From NCBI GenBank assembly GCA_028823105.1, contig JAPKCC010000014.1, positions 1 to 42,565 of the forward strand: a stretch of 42,565 nt of DNA, in the 5' to 3' direction. How positions within the stretch are numbered: position 1 is the first letter of the stretch; every line of letters begins with the position of its first letter. The translations under genes were made by a program, and so were the position numbers. This document shows positions 1-8,141 of this stretch, piece by piece. The stretch is from Phycisphaerales bacterium (lineage in GTDB: Bacteria > Planctomycetota > Phycisphaerae > Phycisphaerales > SM1A02). The notes under the pieces were generated by a model. That model worked only from the letters and a program-made list of their open reading frames with translations, did not search any database and was not told the origin of the DNA.

Positions 1-276
1 ATCGACTACTCGGGGTACCCGGACTGTCGGCCCGAGTATCTCGCCGCGTTCCAGCGGATGTCCGATCTCGCGACCAAGGCCGGCGTGGAGGGGCACGGAC
101 CACGGTTCGTCTCGCCGCTCGCCGAACTCGGAAAAGTTGAGATCGTTCGTAAGGCGAGGGAACTTGGCGTGCCGATCGATCGGACGTTCAGCTGCTACGA
201 CCCGGGCGACGATGGGACGCCCTGCGGGCGATGTGATTCGTGCATTCTCCGCCAGGCCGCGATCGCCGAAGCCTGA
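1..276 (+). CDS. queC: 7-cyano-7-deazaguanine synthase QueC, C-terminal part
   Basis: The reading frame is open from the first base, so the gene begins upstream of the window and only the last 91 codons are present. QueC converts 7-carboxy-7-deazaguanine to preQ0 with ATP and ammonia in the queuosine tRNA-modification pathway. The visible part starts with [13 protein letters not shown], continues with an ATKAGVEG stretch and ends with a four-cysteine zinc site (SCY...[11 protein letters not shown]), all hallmarks of the QueC C-terminus. The stop codon is followed by a perfect 14-bp hairpin. The downstream gene converges on it, so this is the last gene of its transcript. The ATP-binding P-loop lies outside the window and could not be checked. 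Confidence 0.95.
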   Translation: MDYSGYPDCRPEYLAAFQRMSDLATKAGVEGHGPRFVSPLAELGKVEIVRKARELGVPIDRTFSCYDPGDDGTPCGRCDSCILRQAAIAEA

Positions 277-310
277 TCCCTCCGAGCGGGTCATCCTGGG
301 GGAAGGAAAC

Positions 311-350
311 CGCCCCGCGGAAGCGATGCTTCCGCGGGGCGATATTGTTT
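311..350 (+). terminator. Intrinsic terminator after queC, possibly bidirectional
   Basis: A perfect 14-bp inverted repeat (left arm 311-324, right arm 328-341, 3-base loop GAT) is followed by a T-rich run ending in GTTTT at 350. It lies 34 bases after the queC stop and 30 bases beyond the stop of the convergent gene on the minus strand. It can therefore end transcription of queC and probably also that of the minus-strand gene. Confidence 0.85.
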
Positions 351-370
351 TCGAATCGAATCGAGGCGAT

Positions 371-1966
371 TCAGGGGCAGTCGGCGGGACGAAATTCCGG
401 GAGCGGCCAGCCGCAGTGACCCCAGTTGGCGAGAAGCTGCCCCAGATCACCGGCGCCAATCGTCGGTGACTGGCGATCGATGTTGAAACACTGCCCCTCG
501 GCGGACGGAGTGTCGCCGAAGTCCCAGTGAAGAAGCAGTTCGGCCAGATCGTCGCCGTCGACCATGCCGTCCCGGTTGAAGTCACCGGGGCAGGTGTCGC
601 ACCATGGCACCTCGCCGTTGGTCGGTTCGTTGAGGTATTGATGCGGCTCGATGTACGTGATGAGAAACATCGGGTGGTGGGTGGCGTGGATCATCTCGCT
701 GGCTGCGCCGAAGCTCCCACTCAGGTCACCCGGAACGAAGTCCTTCGCATTCGGATCGAACTCGTTCCAGTTGAGCGTGAGTCCGAGGCCACTGAAGGGG
801 AAGCCGTACACGTAATCGAGGCCTTCCCAGCCGCCCTTGGGCGGAGTCCAGTTGTTGATCTTCCACTGCTCCAGCCAGTCTTCGAAACCCTGCGTTCCTT
901 GATACTCGGTCGGCGGATGGTTACCGGGGTTGTCGGTGTAGCCAAGGAAGTTCTCGGTGGCCTTGATGTAGGCGGCGTAGAGCGGTTCGCTGGGGTTCGG
1001 TGGCCGGTAGCTCCCCGTCCCTTTTTTCTTGGGCGACCAGATCGGTCGACCGTTCTGCGTGGGGAGCTCGTCGGTCGTCCGACGCATCGACGGATTGAAG
1101 GACGGCCGGACGAACGCGTCCCGATCGGCTACGAAGACGTAGAGTTGTTGCTTCCACCATCGAGCGCTCGCGGGTTGGTGGTCCGAGTCGGCGTTCGGCA
1201 GGTACTCCCATGGATTGGTGAACGCCGACGAGTTGTTGGAGAACATGTACGGCATGCCGACGCCCGACACTCCGATCGATGGCGCGAGCACGCAGGGTAT
1301 GGCGTTCGGTGAGGGGTCCTCGGGATCGCCGCATCCGCCCAGGCCCAGCACCTCCCGGACGTAGTGAAGCGTGGTGCCGGGGGCGTACGCGACCTCATCG
1401 CCTTCCTGCTCGGCGATGTGAGCCGTCATCCAGTTGTTGTAGGTCTTGTCGTCCGTGTTGACTTTGTAGGGCCGAAACACCACCTCCCCGTTTGAATTGA
1501 GGTCGAGAATCGGCAAGTAGTCGTCACGCACGGATTGGAACCCGCTGCCGGAGAAGATCGATGGCTTGTTGACGTTGAGGCTGATCACAAGCACCGGATT
1601 ATCGATCGTGTACGGCACGATTTCATGGGTGTCCGGGTCCTTGATCTGGATATGAAGCGGTGTGGATTCGGGGAACGAGACCAGCTTTTGCCAGACCAGG
1701 TTCGGTTGCTCGGTGTTCTCGGCCGCGGGGGCCCCGATGGGGGCGCCATCCGAGCCGAGCAGGAACGTCGACGCGTTGTACTTGTGGACCCAGTTGGAGA
1801 GGAGCGGATCGGCACCGGTCGGCGGGAAGACGATCGGATTGAAGACCTCGAGGGGATCGCATGGCTCGTCGCCGACGGCGGAGGAAACGGAGGCGACGGC
1901 GAGGCTGGTCAGCACGGCCGCCGTGGCGATGAGAACTCGGTTCGAGGTGGTTTGGGTATTACTCAT
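371..1966 (-). CDS. Secreted protein of unknown function with C-terminal dockerin-like domain
   Basis: The product is 531 aa. The ATG at 1966 is chosen over an upstream one because GGAG lies 6 bases before it and a clean Sec signal peptide (MSNTQTTSNRVLIATAAVL..., Ala-rich to about residue 31) follows. The mature part resembles no enzyme family I can name; it is rich in Asn, Trp and Pro and has several Cys. The last ~65 residues form a type I dockerin-like module with a calcium loop DFNRDGMVDGDDL and a degenerate second half (AGDLGQLLANWG). This arrangement is common at the end of large secreted proteins in Phycisphaerae and is thought to serve calcium-dependent attachment or structure. The gene lies downstream of gyrB on the same strand, 146 bases apart, and is probably transcribed separately. 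Confidence 0.85.
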   Translation of the reverse strand: MSNTQTTSNRVLIATAAVLTSLAVASVSSAVGDEPCDPLEVFNPIVFPPTGADPLLSNWVHKYNASTFLLGSDGAPIGAPAAENTEQPNLVWQKLVSFPESTPLHIQIKDPDTHEIVPYTIDNPVLVISLNVNKPSIFSGSGFQSVRDDYLPILDLNSNGEVVFRPYKVNTDDKTYNNWMTAHIAEQEGDEVAYAPGTTLHYVREVLGLGGCGDPEDPSPNAIPCVLAPSIGVSGVGMPYMFSNNSSAFTNPWEYLPNADSDHQPASARWWKQQLYVFVADRDAFVRPSFNPSMRRTTDELPTQNGRPIWSPKKKGTGSYRPPNPSEPLYAAYIKATENFLGYTDNPGNHPPTEYQGTQGFEDWLEQWKINNWTPPKGGWEGLDYVYGFPFSGLGLTLNWNEFDPNAKDFVPGDLSGSFGAASEMIHATHHPMFLITYIEPHQYLNEPTNGEVPWCDTCPGDFNRDGMVDGDDLAELLLHWDFGDTPSAEGQCFNIDRQSPTIGAGDLGQLLANWGHCGWPLPEFRPADCP

Positions 1967-2059
1967 TTTTTCTCCGTGTCGGGATATCGAAGTGCGCCGC
2001 GGCCACATGTATTTGATGCCGCCACGGCGGCGATGTTAGTCGCCGGCCATGCGAACGCG

Positions 2060-2102
2060 AAAGAAAAAGCCACATTTGATGGTCATTTGACTGATCACGT
2101 GG
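2060..2102 (-). terminator. Probable gyrB intrinsic terminator
   Basis: Read on the minus strand after the gyrB stop, CCACGT (2102-2097) pairs with ATGTGG (2075-2070), including one G-U pair. A T-rich run CTTTTTCTTT follows directly (2069-2060). The stem is short, so this is a moderate call. No other candidate is visible before the next gene. Confidence 0.45.
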
Positions 2103-2112
2103 ATGACCGGGG

Positions 2113-4671
2113 TTAGATGTCGAGGTTTTTGACTTCGAGGGCGTGGGCCTCGATGTAGTTCCGTCGGGCTTCCACGTTCTCGCCCATCAGGGTGGCGAAC
2201 AGTGCATCGGCCTCGCTGGCAGCATCCCAACTGACTCGAAGAAGCGTTCTCTTGGTGGGATCCATCGTGGTCTCCCAGAGCTGCTCGGCTTCCATTTCGC
2301 CCAGCCCTTTGAATCGCTTCACTTCGCTTCCCCGCCGCCCGACATCCTGCATCGTGTGGGTGATCGCGGGAATGTTGACGGCCTCGACGATCTCTTCTGC
2401 GCCGCCCTTCTTCAGGTTGGTTACCACCCAGCCGTATCGGGTTGGAAGTCGCTCGCCGGTGACCGCCTCTTCCTGCACGAGCGCCCAGTCGTCGATCGAG
2501 ATGTTCACGTCTGCCAGTTCGGCGATGATCCGGTCGATCTCTCGGTTCTCGTGCAACTCCCAGATCGTCGCGACCAGGGTTGAGTCGGGCGCGGGCGTCT
2601 CTTCCGGATCAATTGTCGAGTCCAGAATGAGTTCGTTGGCGACGATTGCTTCCATCGCTTCCGCCTCGCTCCAACAGAGCCGCTCACCGCCTTGCCATCT
2701 GAGATGGAAGTGGGGGAGCCGGTCGTTGTTCTGGGGGTCTCGATGGCGGGCGGTGAGAAGATCGGTGAAGAGAAGGCCGCGTCGCTGGGATACGGTGGTG
2801 AGTTCTTCGAGCCGTTCCAGACGGCGAAGGATGCGACGAGCCTCGTCGCCTTCGAGTCGGGATTGGATGCTGCCGTCGTCGTTTCGCACGACGAAGGCGG
2901 CGTGTTCCATCGCCTGTTCCATCAACACATCGTTCATCCGGCGGTCATTCAGCACGTAGACGGACTTCTTCCCGCGGGAAAGCTGATAGAGCGGTGGCTG
3001 TGCAATGTAGACATGGCCACGACGGACGAGTTCGGTCATCTGCCGGAAGAAGAAGGTCAGCAACAGCGTGCGGATGTGCGAACCATCCACATCGGCATCG
3101 GTCATGATGATGATCCGGCCGTATCGCAGCTTGCTGACGTCGAAGTCTTCGCCGATCCCGCACTGCAGGGCCTGGATGAGGGTTCGGATTTCCTCGAAGC
3201 CGAGGACCTTGTCGAGCCTTGCCTTTTCGACGTTGAGGAGTTTGCCACGGAGCGGGAGGATTGCCTGATTGACGTGATCCCGGCCTCCCTTGGCGCTTCC
3301 ACCCGCGGAGTCACCTTCGACGAGGAAGATTTCGGTCTCGTCGACCTTGTTACTCGAGCAGTCGGCGAGCTTGTGAGGCATGCCGCCGGAGTCAAGGGCG
3401 CCCTTTCGCTTGATCAACTCGCGGGCCTTGCGGGCGGCCTCGCGAGCCTGTGCCGCAAGAGCGGCCTTCAGCGCGATCTGCTTCGCTTCGGCGGGATGTT
3501 CGTCGAGCCATGCACCGAGGCCTTCGCTGACCATTTGGCTGACAAAAGACTCCGCCTCCTGGTTGAGGAGCTTCTCTTTCGTCTGGTTATTGAACTGCGG
3601 ATCTCCGATCTTGACGCTGATGATCGCGGTCAGGCCTTCCCGAAGGTCGTCGCCGGTGGGCGTGAGGTCCTTCAGCAGGTTGTTCCGCTTCGCGTATCCG
3701 TTGATGGTTCTGGTCAACGCCGTCTTGAATCCGGAGACGTGCGTGCCGCCGTCCGGATTGAAGATGTTGTTTCCGAACGGGAGAAGATTCTCCGAAGTCG
3801 CATCGGTGTACTGCATCGCGATCTCGGCGTGGAGCTTCTGTGAGTCGTCGCTCGCCGTGAGGTGGATGATCGGGCTCTCGGTCCGCTTGCTGGCGTTGAG
3901 GTGACCGATGTAGGCGATCAGTCCGCGTTCGTCGTGGTACCTCTCTTCCCGGATCCGTCCCGACGCGTCGACCCGTTCGTCGATCAGGCGGATGAGCACG
4001 CCGGAGTTGAGGAAGGCGAGTTCGCGAAGCCGATGCTGCAGTGTTTCGAAGCGGAAGTGGGTGTCGGTGAAAATCTGGGAGTCGGGCTTGAAGGAGATTC
4101 GGGTGCCGTTGCGGCCTGCCGGGATGTCAAGGATCTCATTGGTACCCTCGACGACGTAGAGTTCGGTCTCGACCTCGCCTCGCGTGAAGCGGATCTTCTG
4201 GACGAGGCCGTCCTTGATGACCTCGACTTCGGTCCACTCGGAGAGGGCGTTGACACACTTGATGCCGACGCCATGGAGTCCACCAGAAACCTTGTAGGCG
4301 TTGTCGCCGAACTTGCCGCCGGCATGCAGTTGGGTGAGGATCACTTCAACCGCGGGGCGACCGTTGATCTTCGGATTGTCATGCTTCATCGGGCCGGTCG
4401 GCATTCCGCGGCCGTCGTCGGTGACCGTGCACGAACCATCGACCCCGAGGCGGACGACCACGCGGGTCGCAAAGTCCGCCATGGCTTCGTCGATCGCGTT
4501 GTCGACGCACTCGTATACGAGATGATGAAGCGCGCTGAGACCGGTTCCGCCGACATACATGCCGGGTCGCTTGCGAACGGCCTCCAAGCCCTCAAGGACC
4601 TGGATCGATTCACTGGTGTAGTCATCGCCGTTCCCGGGTGCGGAATCGACGGGTTCCGTGGTGTCGGTCAT
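2113..4671 (-). CDS. gyrB: DNA gyrase subunit B
   Basis: The 852-aa product is the ATPase/TOPRIM subunit of gyrase, which with GyrA introduces negative supercoils. The N-terminal GHKL ATPase is clear (VRKRPGMYVGGTG; NAIDEA; a GLHGVG lid around residue 120). The TOPRIM domain carries the catalytic Glu452 in EGDSAGGSAKGG and the metal aspartates D525/D527/D529 in DADVDGSH, with PLRGKLLNVEKAR between them. The C-terminal RFKGLGEMEAEQLW motif identifies GyrB. About 170 residues are inserted between the LYQL strand and this tail, like the insertion of Gram-negative GyrBs, which explains a length above the ~640 aa of Gram-positive forms. No dnaA, dnaN, recF or gyrA is adjacent. The ATG at 4671 has only a weak ribosome site (GGGA). 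Confidence 0.97.
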   Translation of the reverse strand: MTDTTEPVDSAPGNGDDYTSESIQVLEGLEAVRKRPGMYVGGTGLSALHHLVYECVDNAIDEAMADFATRVVVRLGVDGSCTVTDDGRGMPTGPMKHDNPKINGRPAVEVILTQLHAGGKFGDNAYKVSGGLHGVGIKCVNALSEWTEVEVIKDGLVQKIRFTRGEVETELYVVEGTNEILDIPAGRNGTRISFKPDSQIFTDTHFRFETLQHRLRELAFLNSGVLIRLIDERVDASGRIREERYHDERGLIAYIGHLNASKRTESPIIHLTASDDSQKLHAEIAMQYTDATSENLLPFGNNIFNPDGGTHVSGFKTALTRTINGYAKRNNLLKDLTPTGDDLREGLTAIISVKIGDPQFNNQTKEKLLNQEAESFVSQMVSEGLGAWLDEHPAEAKQIALKAALAAQAREAARKARELIKRKGALDSGGMPHKLADCSSNKVDETEIFLVEGDSAGGSAKGGRDHVNQAILPLRGKLLNVEKARLDKVLGFEEIRTLIQALQCGIGEDFDVSKLRYGRIIIMTDADVDGSHIRTLLLTFFFRQMTELVRRGHVYIAQPPLYQLSRGKKSVYVLNDRRMNDVLMEQAMEHAAFVVRNDDGSIQSRLEGDEARRILRRLERLEELTTVSQRRGLLFTDLLTARHRDPQNNDRLPHFHLRWQGGERLCWSEAEAMEAIVANELILDSTIDPEETPAPDSTLVATIWELHENREIDRIIAELADVNISIDDWALVQEEAVTGERLPTRYGWVVTNLKKGGAEEIVEAVNIPAITHTMQDVGRRGSEVKRFKGLGEMEAEQLWETTMDPTKRTLLRVSWDAASEADALFATLMGENVEARRNYIEAHALEVKNLDI

Positions 4672-5471
4672 TCCCGTTCTTCACCTGATCTCGAGGACGC
4701 TGGAACGAGTTTCGATCTCGATCGGTTCCTTGAAGGGGAATCCAGAATCGAAAACAAAAAACGCTGTTTTCTGAACCGATCGAAGGCTGAGAAAGACACT
4801 TCGGTCGTGTCTCGAAAGAACGCTTCCGAGCCCCAACGATTCTACCGTAAATTGGCTTTGAGATGGGTCTTCGGAGGTGGATCTGGAGTCGTCCGTAAAG
4901 TCACTGGAGCCCCCTCGCCGTCATGGTAAAGGCCGCTTCTCAAACGGGGGGTCGACGCAGGGTCGACGGAAGGGCGGCCAGTCTCGGGTAGAGGGAATTT
5001 CGGCCTCTTCGTGGTGCGTGATTCCGATCTGATTTTCGAGCCTCATCTCCTGCTTCATGTGGTTTCCGGCGGCGCTTCTTCGCCCAAAAATCTTCCGAAT
5101 CACCGATCCTCGAGGGCCTCCGCCTTCAGCATCAAGCACCACGGCATTCGTCTCGGAGGGGAGCCGAACCCTGGATCGCCCATTTGTCCGGCAGCGTGTC
5201 CACCGAGGGACTGCACGGCCCTCGAATTCGACCGTACTTGGCCCGTCCGATACTGCAGCGGACGCAAGAATGGGGTCGATGACTGAGGGATCAGGTCGAA
5301 AAATGCCGAACAACCGCCCCTCGGGCGTCGTCTGAACGAGGGGGATCAGGAATTGTCCAGGTTCACGACATGGCCGCCGGAAGGCCGGACCACCGAAAAT
5401 CGCTCGATCTCAGGTCATCCACTTGATGAGAAGCCGTGAGACCCCGTCCCCCAGCCACGAAGGTTCATTCA
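4672..5471. other. 800-base intergenic region between divergent gyrB and the amidase gene
   Basis: No convincing gene is seen. Open frames here (for example 4921-5313, minus) have no ribosome site, no family resemblance and unusual composition. The stretch should contain the gyrB promoter: on the minus strand a TAGAAT hexamer at 4844-4839 lies ~170 bases before the gyrB start, but no good -35 box stands at the proper distance. The opposite side must hold the amidase promoter. No tRNA fold or riboswitch was recognised. Confidence 0.5.
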
Positions 5472-6236
5472 ATGACCAGACCTCCCCGAGACGAAGATCA
5501 GGCCTCATCGGGTTGTGATCTTCAACGTCGTCGGGTGCTTGGCGGCGTTGCTCGCACGCTCTTCTCGGGCGGGGCGTTGGTGGTGGGCCTGAATGCCTGC
5601 TCGACCGCCAGTCGAAGTTCGTCTACCCCGCAGCCGGACTGGCCCACGGTCGCGGGGGGGAATGCCGGCTCGATTCCGAAGCCGGGCGTCGCTCCGGCGG
5701 CGGCCGTCGATCCGAGATTCGCCAACGTGGCGGCAAGAACATCGTGGACCACCATGCTCCCCGACTACAAGGGGATGAACCGGATGAAGCCCATACGGGC
5801 GGTGACCGTGCACCATGACGGCCTTCCCAGTCCGCTCGCCAGCAGTCGTTCCCGGGATGCTGAGGATCGACTTCGGACCATTCGCCGCGGCCATGTGAAC
5901 CACAACGGCTGGGCAGACATCGGCTATCACTTCGCGATCGATCGATCCGGTCGGGTCTGGTCATGCCGACCGCTCGTGTGGCAGGGCGCACACGTCAAGG
6001 ACCGAAACGAGGGAAACATCGGCGTGCTGGTTCTTGGAAACTTCGAGATCGAGCGACCAACCTCGGCCCAGCTCAACGCGCTGGCCATCCACTTGAAGAC
6101 GCTTGTGACGGCGTATCGCATCGATCAGCGGAAGGTCTATACGCACCGCGAATGGCCAGGCGCCGCCACGGCATGCCCGGGTCGAAACCTTCAGCCGGCG
6201 GTGAATCGAATTCGCGCTCGCGGCCTCGTCGCCTGA
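5472..6236 (+). CDS. N-acetylmuramoyl-L-alanine amidase (amidase_2/PGRP fold), lipoprotein
   Basis: The 254-aa product should cleave the bond between N-acetylmuramic acid and L-alanine in peptidoglycan, acting from the cell envelope. The start at 5472 is preferred to 5436 because GAAGG precedes it and the N-terminus then reads as an export signal: RRR, a hydrophobic stretch and a lipobox ending in LNAC. The triple Arg could make it Tat-dependent, although the full SRRxFLK motif is absent. The zinc ligands of the family are visible: His114 in TVHHDG (His115 adjacent), His225 in YTHREWPG and Cys235 in TACPG; GDIGYHF-like IGYHFAID is also present. A Ser/Pro-rich linker (about residues 35-75) joins the lipid anchor to the domain. 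It stands alone, between divergent gyrB and convergent xylB. Confidence 0.9.
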   Translation: MTRPPRDEDQASSGCDLQRRRVLGGVARTLFSGGALVVGLNACSTASRSSSTPQPDWPTVAGGNAGSIPKPGVAPAAAVDPRFANVAARTSWTTMLPDYKGMNRMKPIRAVTVHHDGLPSPLASSRSRDAEDRLRTIRRGHVNHNGWADIGYHFAIDRSGRVWSCRPLVWQGAHVKDRNEGNIGVLVLGNFEIERPTSAQLNALAIHLKTLVTAYRIDQRKVYTHREWPGAATACPGRNLQPAVNRIRARGLVA

Positions 6237-6243
6237 CCGAAGG

Positions 6244-6277
6244 CGTCGTCGGCATAACCAATCTCAATCCGACGACG
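6244..6277. terminator. Inverted repeat between convergent genes
   Basis: CGTCGTCGG (6244-6252) and CCGACGACG (6269-6277) form a perfect 9-bp stem with a 16-base loop, starting 8 bases after the amidase stop. The stop codon of the small minus-strand gene lies in the loop. There is no T-run on either side, so it may pause or stabilise transcripts rather than terminate them fully. Confidence 0.35.
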
Positions 6278-6437
6278 GGGGATCCGGTGACTCGCCACGT
6301 CCGATCGCGGCGCGACGGTCGTCCGCATCGAGTTTCGATTGCAGCACCGAGTCGCCTTCTTCGTGGCGGTTGATCACCTTCCAGATGATCCAGCCGAAGA
6401 TCAGCATCGAGGCGGTCATGGCGAGCATTTCGATCAT
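6264..6437 (-). CDS. Small single-pass membrane protein, 57 aa
   Basis: This short gene begins with ATG at 6437, 28 bases after the xylB stop, and has a good ribosome site (GGAGCAAGGAA). The product starts MIEMLAMTASMLIFGWIIWK, one hydrophobic helix of about 20 residues. A charged cytoplasmic-type tail follows (NRHEEGDS...LDADDRRAAIGRGES) and the protein ends in PDPPSSD. The composition, with one helix, a basic boundary and an acidic/basic tail, is that of a real small membrane protein, not a random frame. It is probably co-transcribed with xylB. The function is unknown; nothing in the sequence ties it to xylulose phosphorylation. Confidence 0.65.
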   Translation of the reverse strand: MIEMLAMTASMLIFGWIIWKVINRHEEGDSVLQSKLDADDRRAAIGRGESPDPPSSD

Positions 6438-6465
6438 GGTCGGTTCCTTGCTCCGGATCGAGCAG

Positions 6466-7980
6466 TCAGGCGTCGGCGGCGATGTCGGGGAAGAGTGGTT
6501 TCAGGGCAGGGTAGAGGCGTTCGTAGATCGAGTGTCTCGCGGCCAGTACGGCGGCGTTGGGACCTGCTTCCGTTCGATCGACTTCGCTGACCGTCTTCCG
6601 GCAGGCCTCTTCGATGCTGGGGAACGCGCCGGCGCCGACCGCGGCGAGGATGGCGGCGCCGCACGCGGTACCTTCCGTGGTCGTGGTTGTAGTCGTGGGA
6701 ACGCCAAAGAGGTCGGCGCAGGTCTGTCGCCAGAGCGGGCTCTTGGCACCTCCGCCCGAGAGCCGGACGGTCTTCGGTTCGACTCCGGCCGCTCTCACGA
6801 GATCGAGGCACTGGGCGAGCCCGTGGGTGACCCCTTCGAAGACCGCACGGGCGAGATGCCGGCGATCGTGCCGTTGGTCGAGGCCGATGAACGTCCCCCG
6901 CGCATTCACGTCGGAATAGGGCGTTCTTTCGCCGGAGAGGTAAGGGAGGAAGAGAACTCCGCCCGCGCCGGCGGGGACCTCTTCTGCCATCGACTCGATG
7001 CGGGGGAAGGCTTCCGAGCCTGCTTCCTCGTCGATGTCTGGAACGATCGCCGACCGGAACCAGTCGAGGCTTCCGGCGCCGGAGAGCATGACGCCCATCA
7101 GGTGCCATCTCCCAGGGACCGCATGGCAGAACGCATGAAGCCGTCCGTCCGGGAGTGACCGCCATTCGTCGGTTGGGGCGAAGACGACGCCGCTGGTTCC
7201 CAACGTGGAACCGACGGTGCCTTCCGTGATCAGGCCGGTTCCGATCGCCGACGCCGCCTGGTCGCCGGCCCCCGCGACGATCGGAATCCCTTCGCGAAGT
7301 CCGGTTTCTGCAGCCGCGGCTGCGTGCACTGATGCCACAATCTCCGGGCCCTCGGCGGCATGCGGCCACCAGCTACGCGGGAGATCGAGTTCGCCGAGAA
7401 GTTCGTCGGACCATGTCCGATTTGCACAGTCAAAGACCGCGGTGCCGGAGGCATCGGAGACGTCCATCACGAGTTCGCCGGAGAGCCGATAGCGAATCCA
7501 GTCCTTGGGGAGCAGCACGGTGGTGACTCGGGCGTACGCTTCTGGTTCATGCTCCCGCATCCAGAGGAGTTTCGGTGCGGTGAACCCGGGAAGCATGCGA
7601 TTGCCGCAGAGTGAGACCAGTCGTTCAATCCCGATTCGGGATTCGACCGCATGGCACTGGGGTGCGCTGCGCCCGTCGTTCCAGAGAATGGCTGGACGGA
7701 TCGGGGTTGCCGAAGAGTCGAGGGCGACCAGGCCGTGCATCTGACCGGTGAGGCCGACGCCATCGATGGTGTCCGCGGTGACGCCGGCGGCTCGACATGC
7801 TTCGCCGATCGCCGCGATGGTGCTCGGCCACCAGTCGTCGGGATCTTGCTCCGACCAACCGGCCCGAGGGGCGGAGGGCGTGTGACTCCCGTTGCCGGTC
7901 GCGAGGACTCGGCCTTCCTGATTGAGGAGAATGGCCTTGGTACCGCTGGTCCCGACGTCGATGCCGATGAATAGGCTCAT
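6466..7980 (-). CDS. xylB: Xylulokinase (FGGY carbohydrate kinase)
   Basis: The 504-aa product has the usual length for xylulokinase, which phosphorylates D-xylulose to xylulose 5-phosphate for the pentose phosphate pathway. It starts MSLFIGIDVGTSGTKAILL, the FGGY phosphate-1 motif. LTGQMHGLV and PAILWNDGR mark the sugar-binding half typical of XylB rather than glycerol or gluconate kinases. Asp240 in GAGDQAAS is the expected catalytic base, and LSGGGAKSPLWRQ is the second FGGY signature. The ATG at 7980 fits the family N-terminus; a 35-codon upstream extension lacks homology. A run of seven threonines (VPTTTTTTTEG) replaces the usual short loop before GTACGAAILA. No xylose isomerase or xylose transporter is near. 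Confidence 0.92.
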   Translation of the reverse strand: MSLFIGIDVGTSGTKAILLNQEGRVLATGNGSHTPSAPRAGWSEQDPDDWWPSTIAAIGEACRAAGVTADTIDGVGLTGQMHGLVALDSSATPIRPAILWNDGRSAPQCHAVESRIGIERLVSLCGNRMLPGFTAPKLLWMREHEPEAYARVTTVLLPKDWIRYRLSGELVMDVSDASGTAVFDCANRTWSDELLGELDLPRSWWPHAAEGPEIVASVHAAAAAETGLREGIPIVAGAGDQAASAIGTGLITEGTVGSTLGTSGVVFAPTDEWRSLPDGRLHAFCHAVPGRWHLMGVMLSGAGSLDWFRSAIVPDIDEEAGSEAFPRIESMAEEVPAGAGGVLFLPYLSGERTPYSDVNARGTFIGLDQRHDRRHLARAVFEGVTHGLAQCLDLVRAAGVEPKTVRLSGGGAKSPLWRQTCADLFGVPTTTTTTTEGTACGAAILAAVGAGAFPSIEEACRKTVSEVDRTEAGPNAAVLAARHSIYERLYPALKPLFPDIAADA

Positions 7981-8026
7981 GGCGTGGATGGTACGGGCCG
8001 CGAGTTCGCCGCGAGCAGGAGGATCC

Positions 8027-8071
8027 AAAAACGGAAGGCCGGGACGAAATGCGATCGCATTCCGTCCCGGC
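8027..8071 (-). terminator. Intrinsic terminator of the exporter operon
   Basis: An almost perfect 34-base palindrome (8038-8071) is followed on the minus strand by CTTCCGTTTTTGG, whose T-run lies at 8031-8027. The one imperfect pair is a G-U on the minus-strand RNA but an A-C mismatch on the plus strand, so it is built for minus-strand transcription. It lies 70 bases after the stop of the last operon gene (8142) and just before xylB, which separates the two units. Confidence 0.8.
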
Positions 8072-8141
8072 GTCGATCCTTCCATTCGCTCGCGCGATGA
8101 TGCATCAGGTTCTGATGAACCGCATCGAAGCGTCGAACGAC

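Noticed and set aside
2692-3843. Open frame of 383 codons opposite gyrB
   Set aside because: Mirror frame of a highly conserved gene; no independent features.
2113-4671. gyrB position as a sign of the replication origin
   Set aside because: No dnaA, dnaN or recF is adjacent and no DnaA-box cluster was noticed; solitary gyrB genes occur in many bacteria.
4921-5313. Minus-strand frame of 130 codons in the gyrB-amidase gap
   Set aside because: No ribosome site, no family resemblance and composition unlike the real genes nearby.
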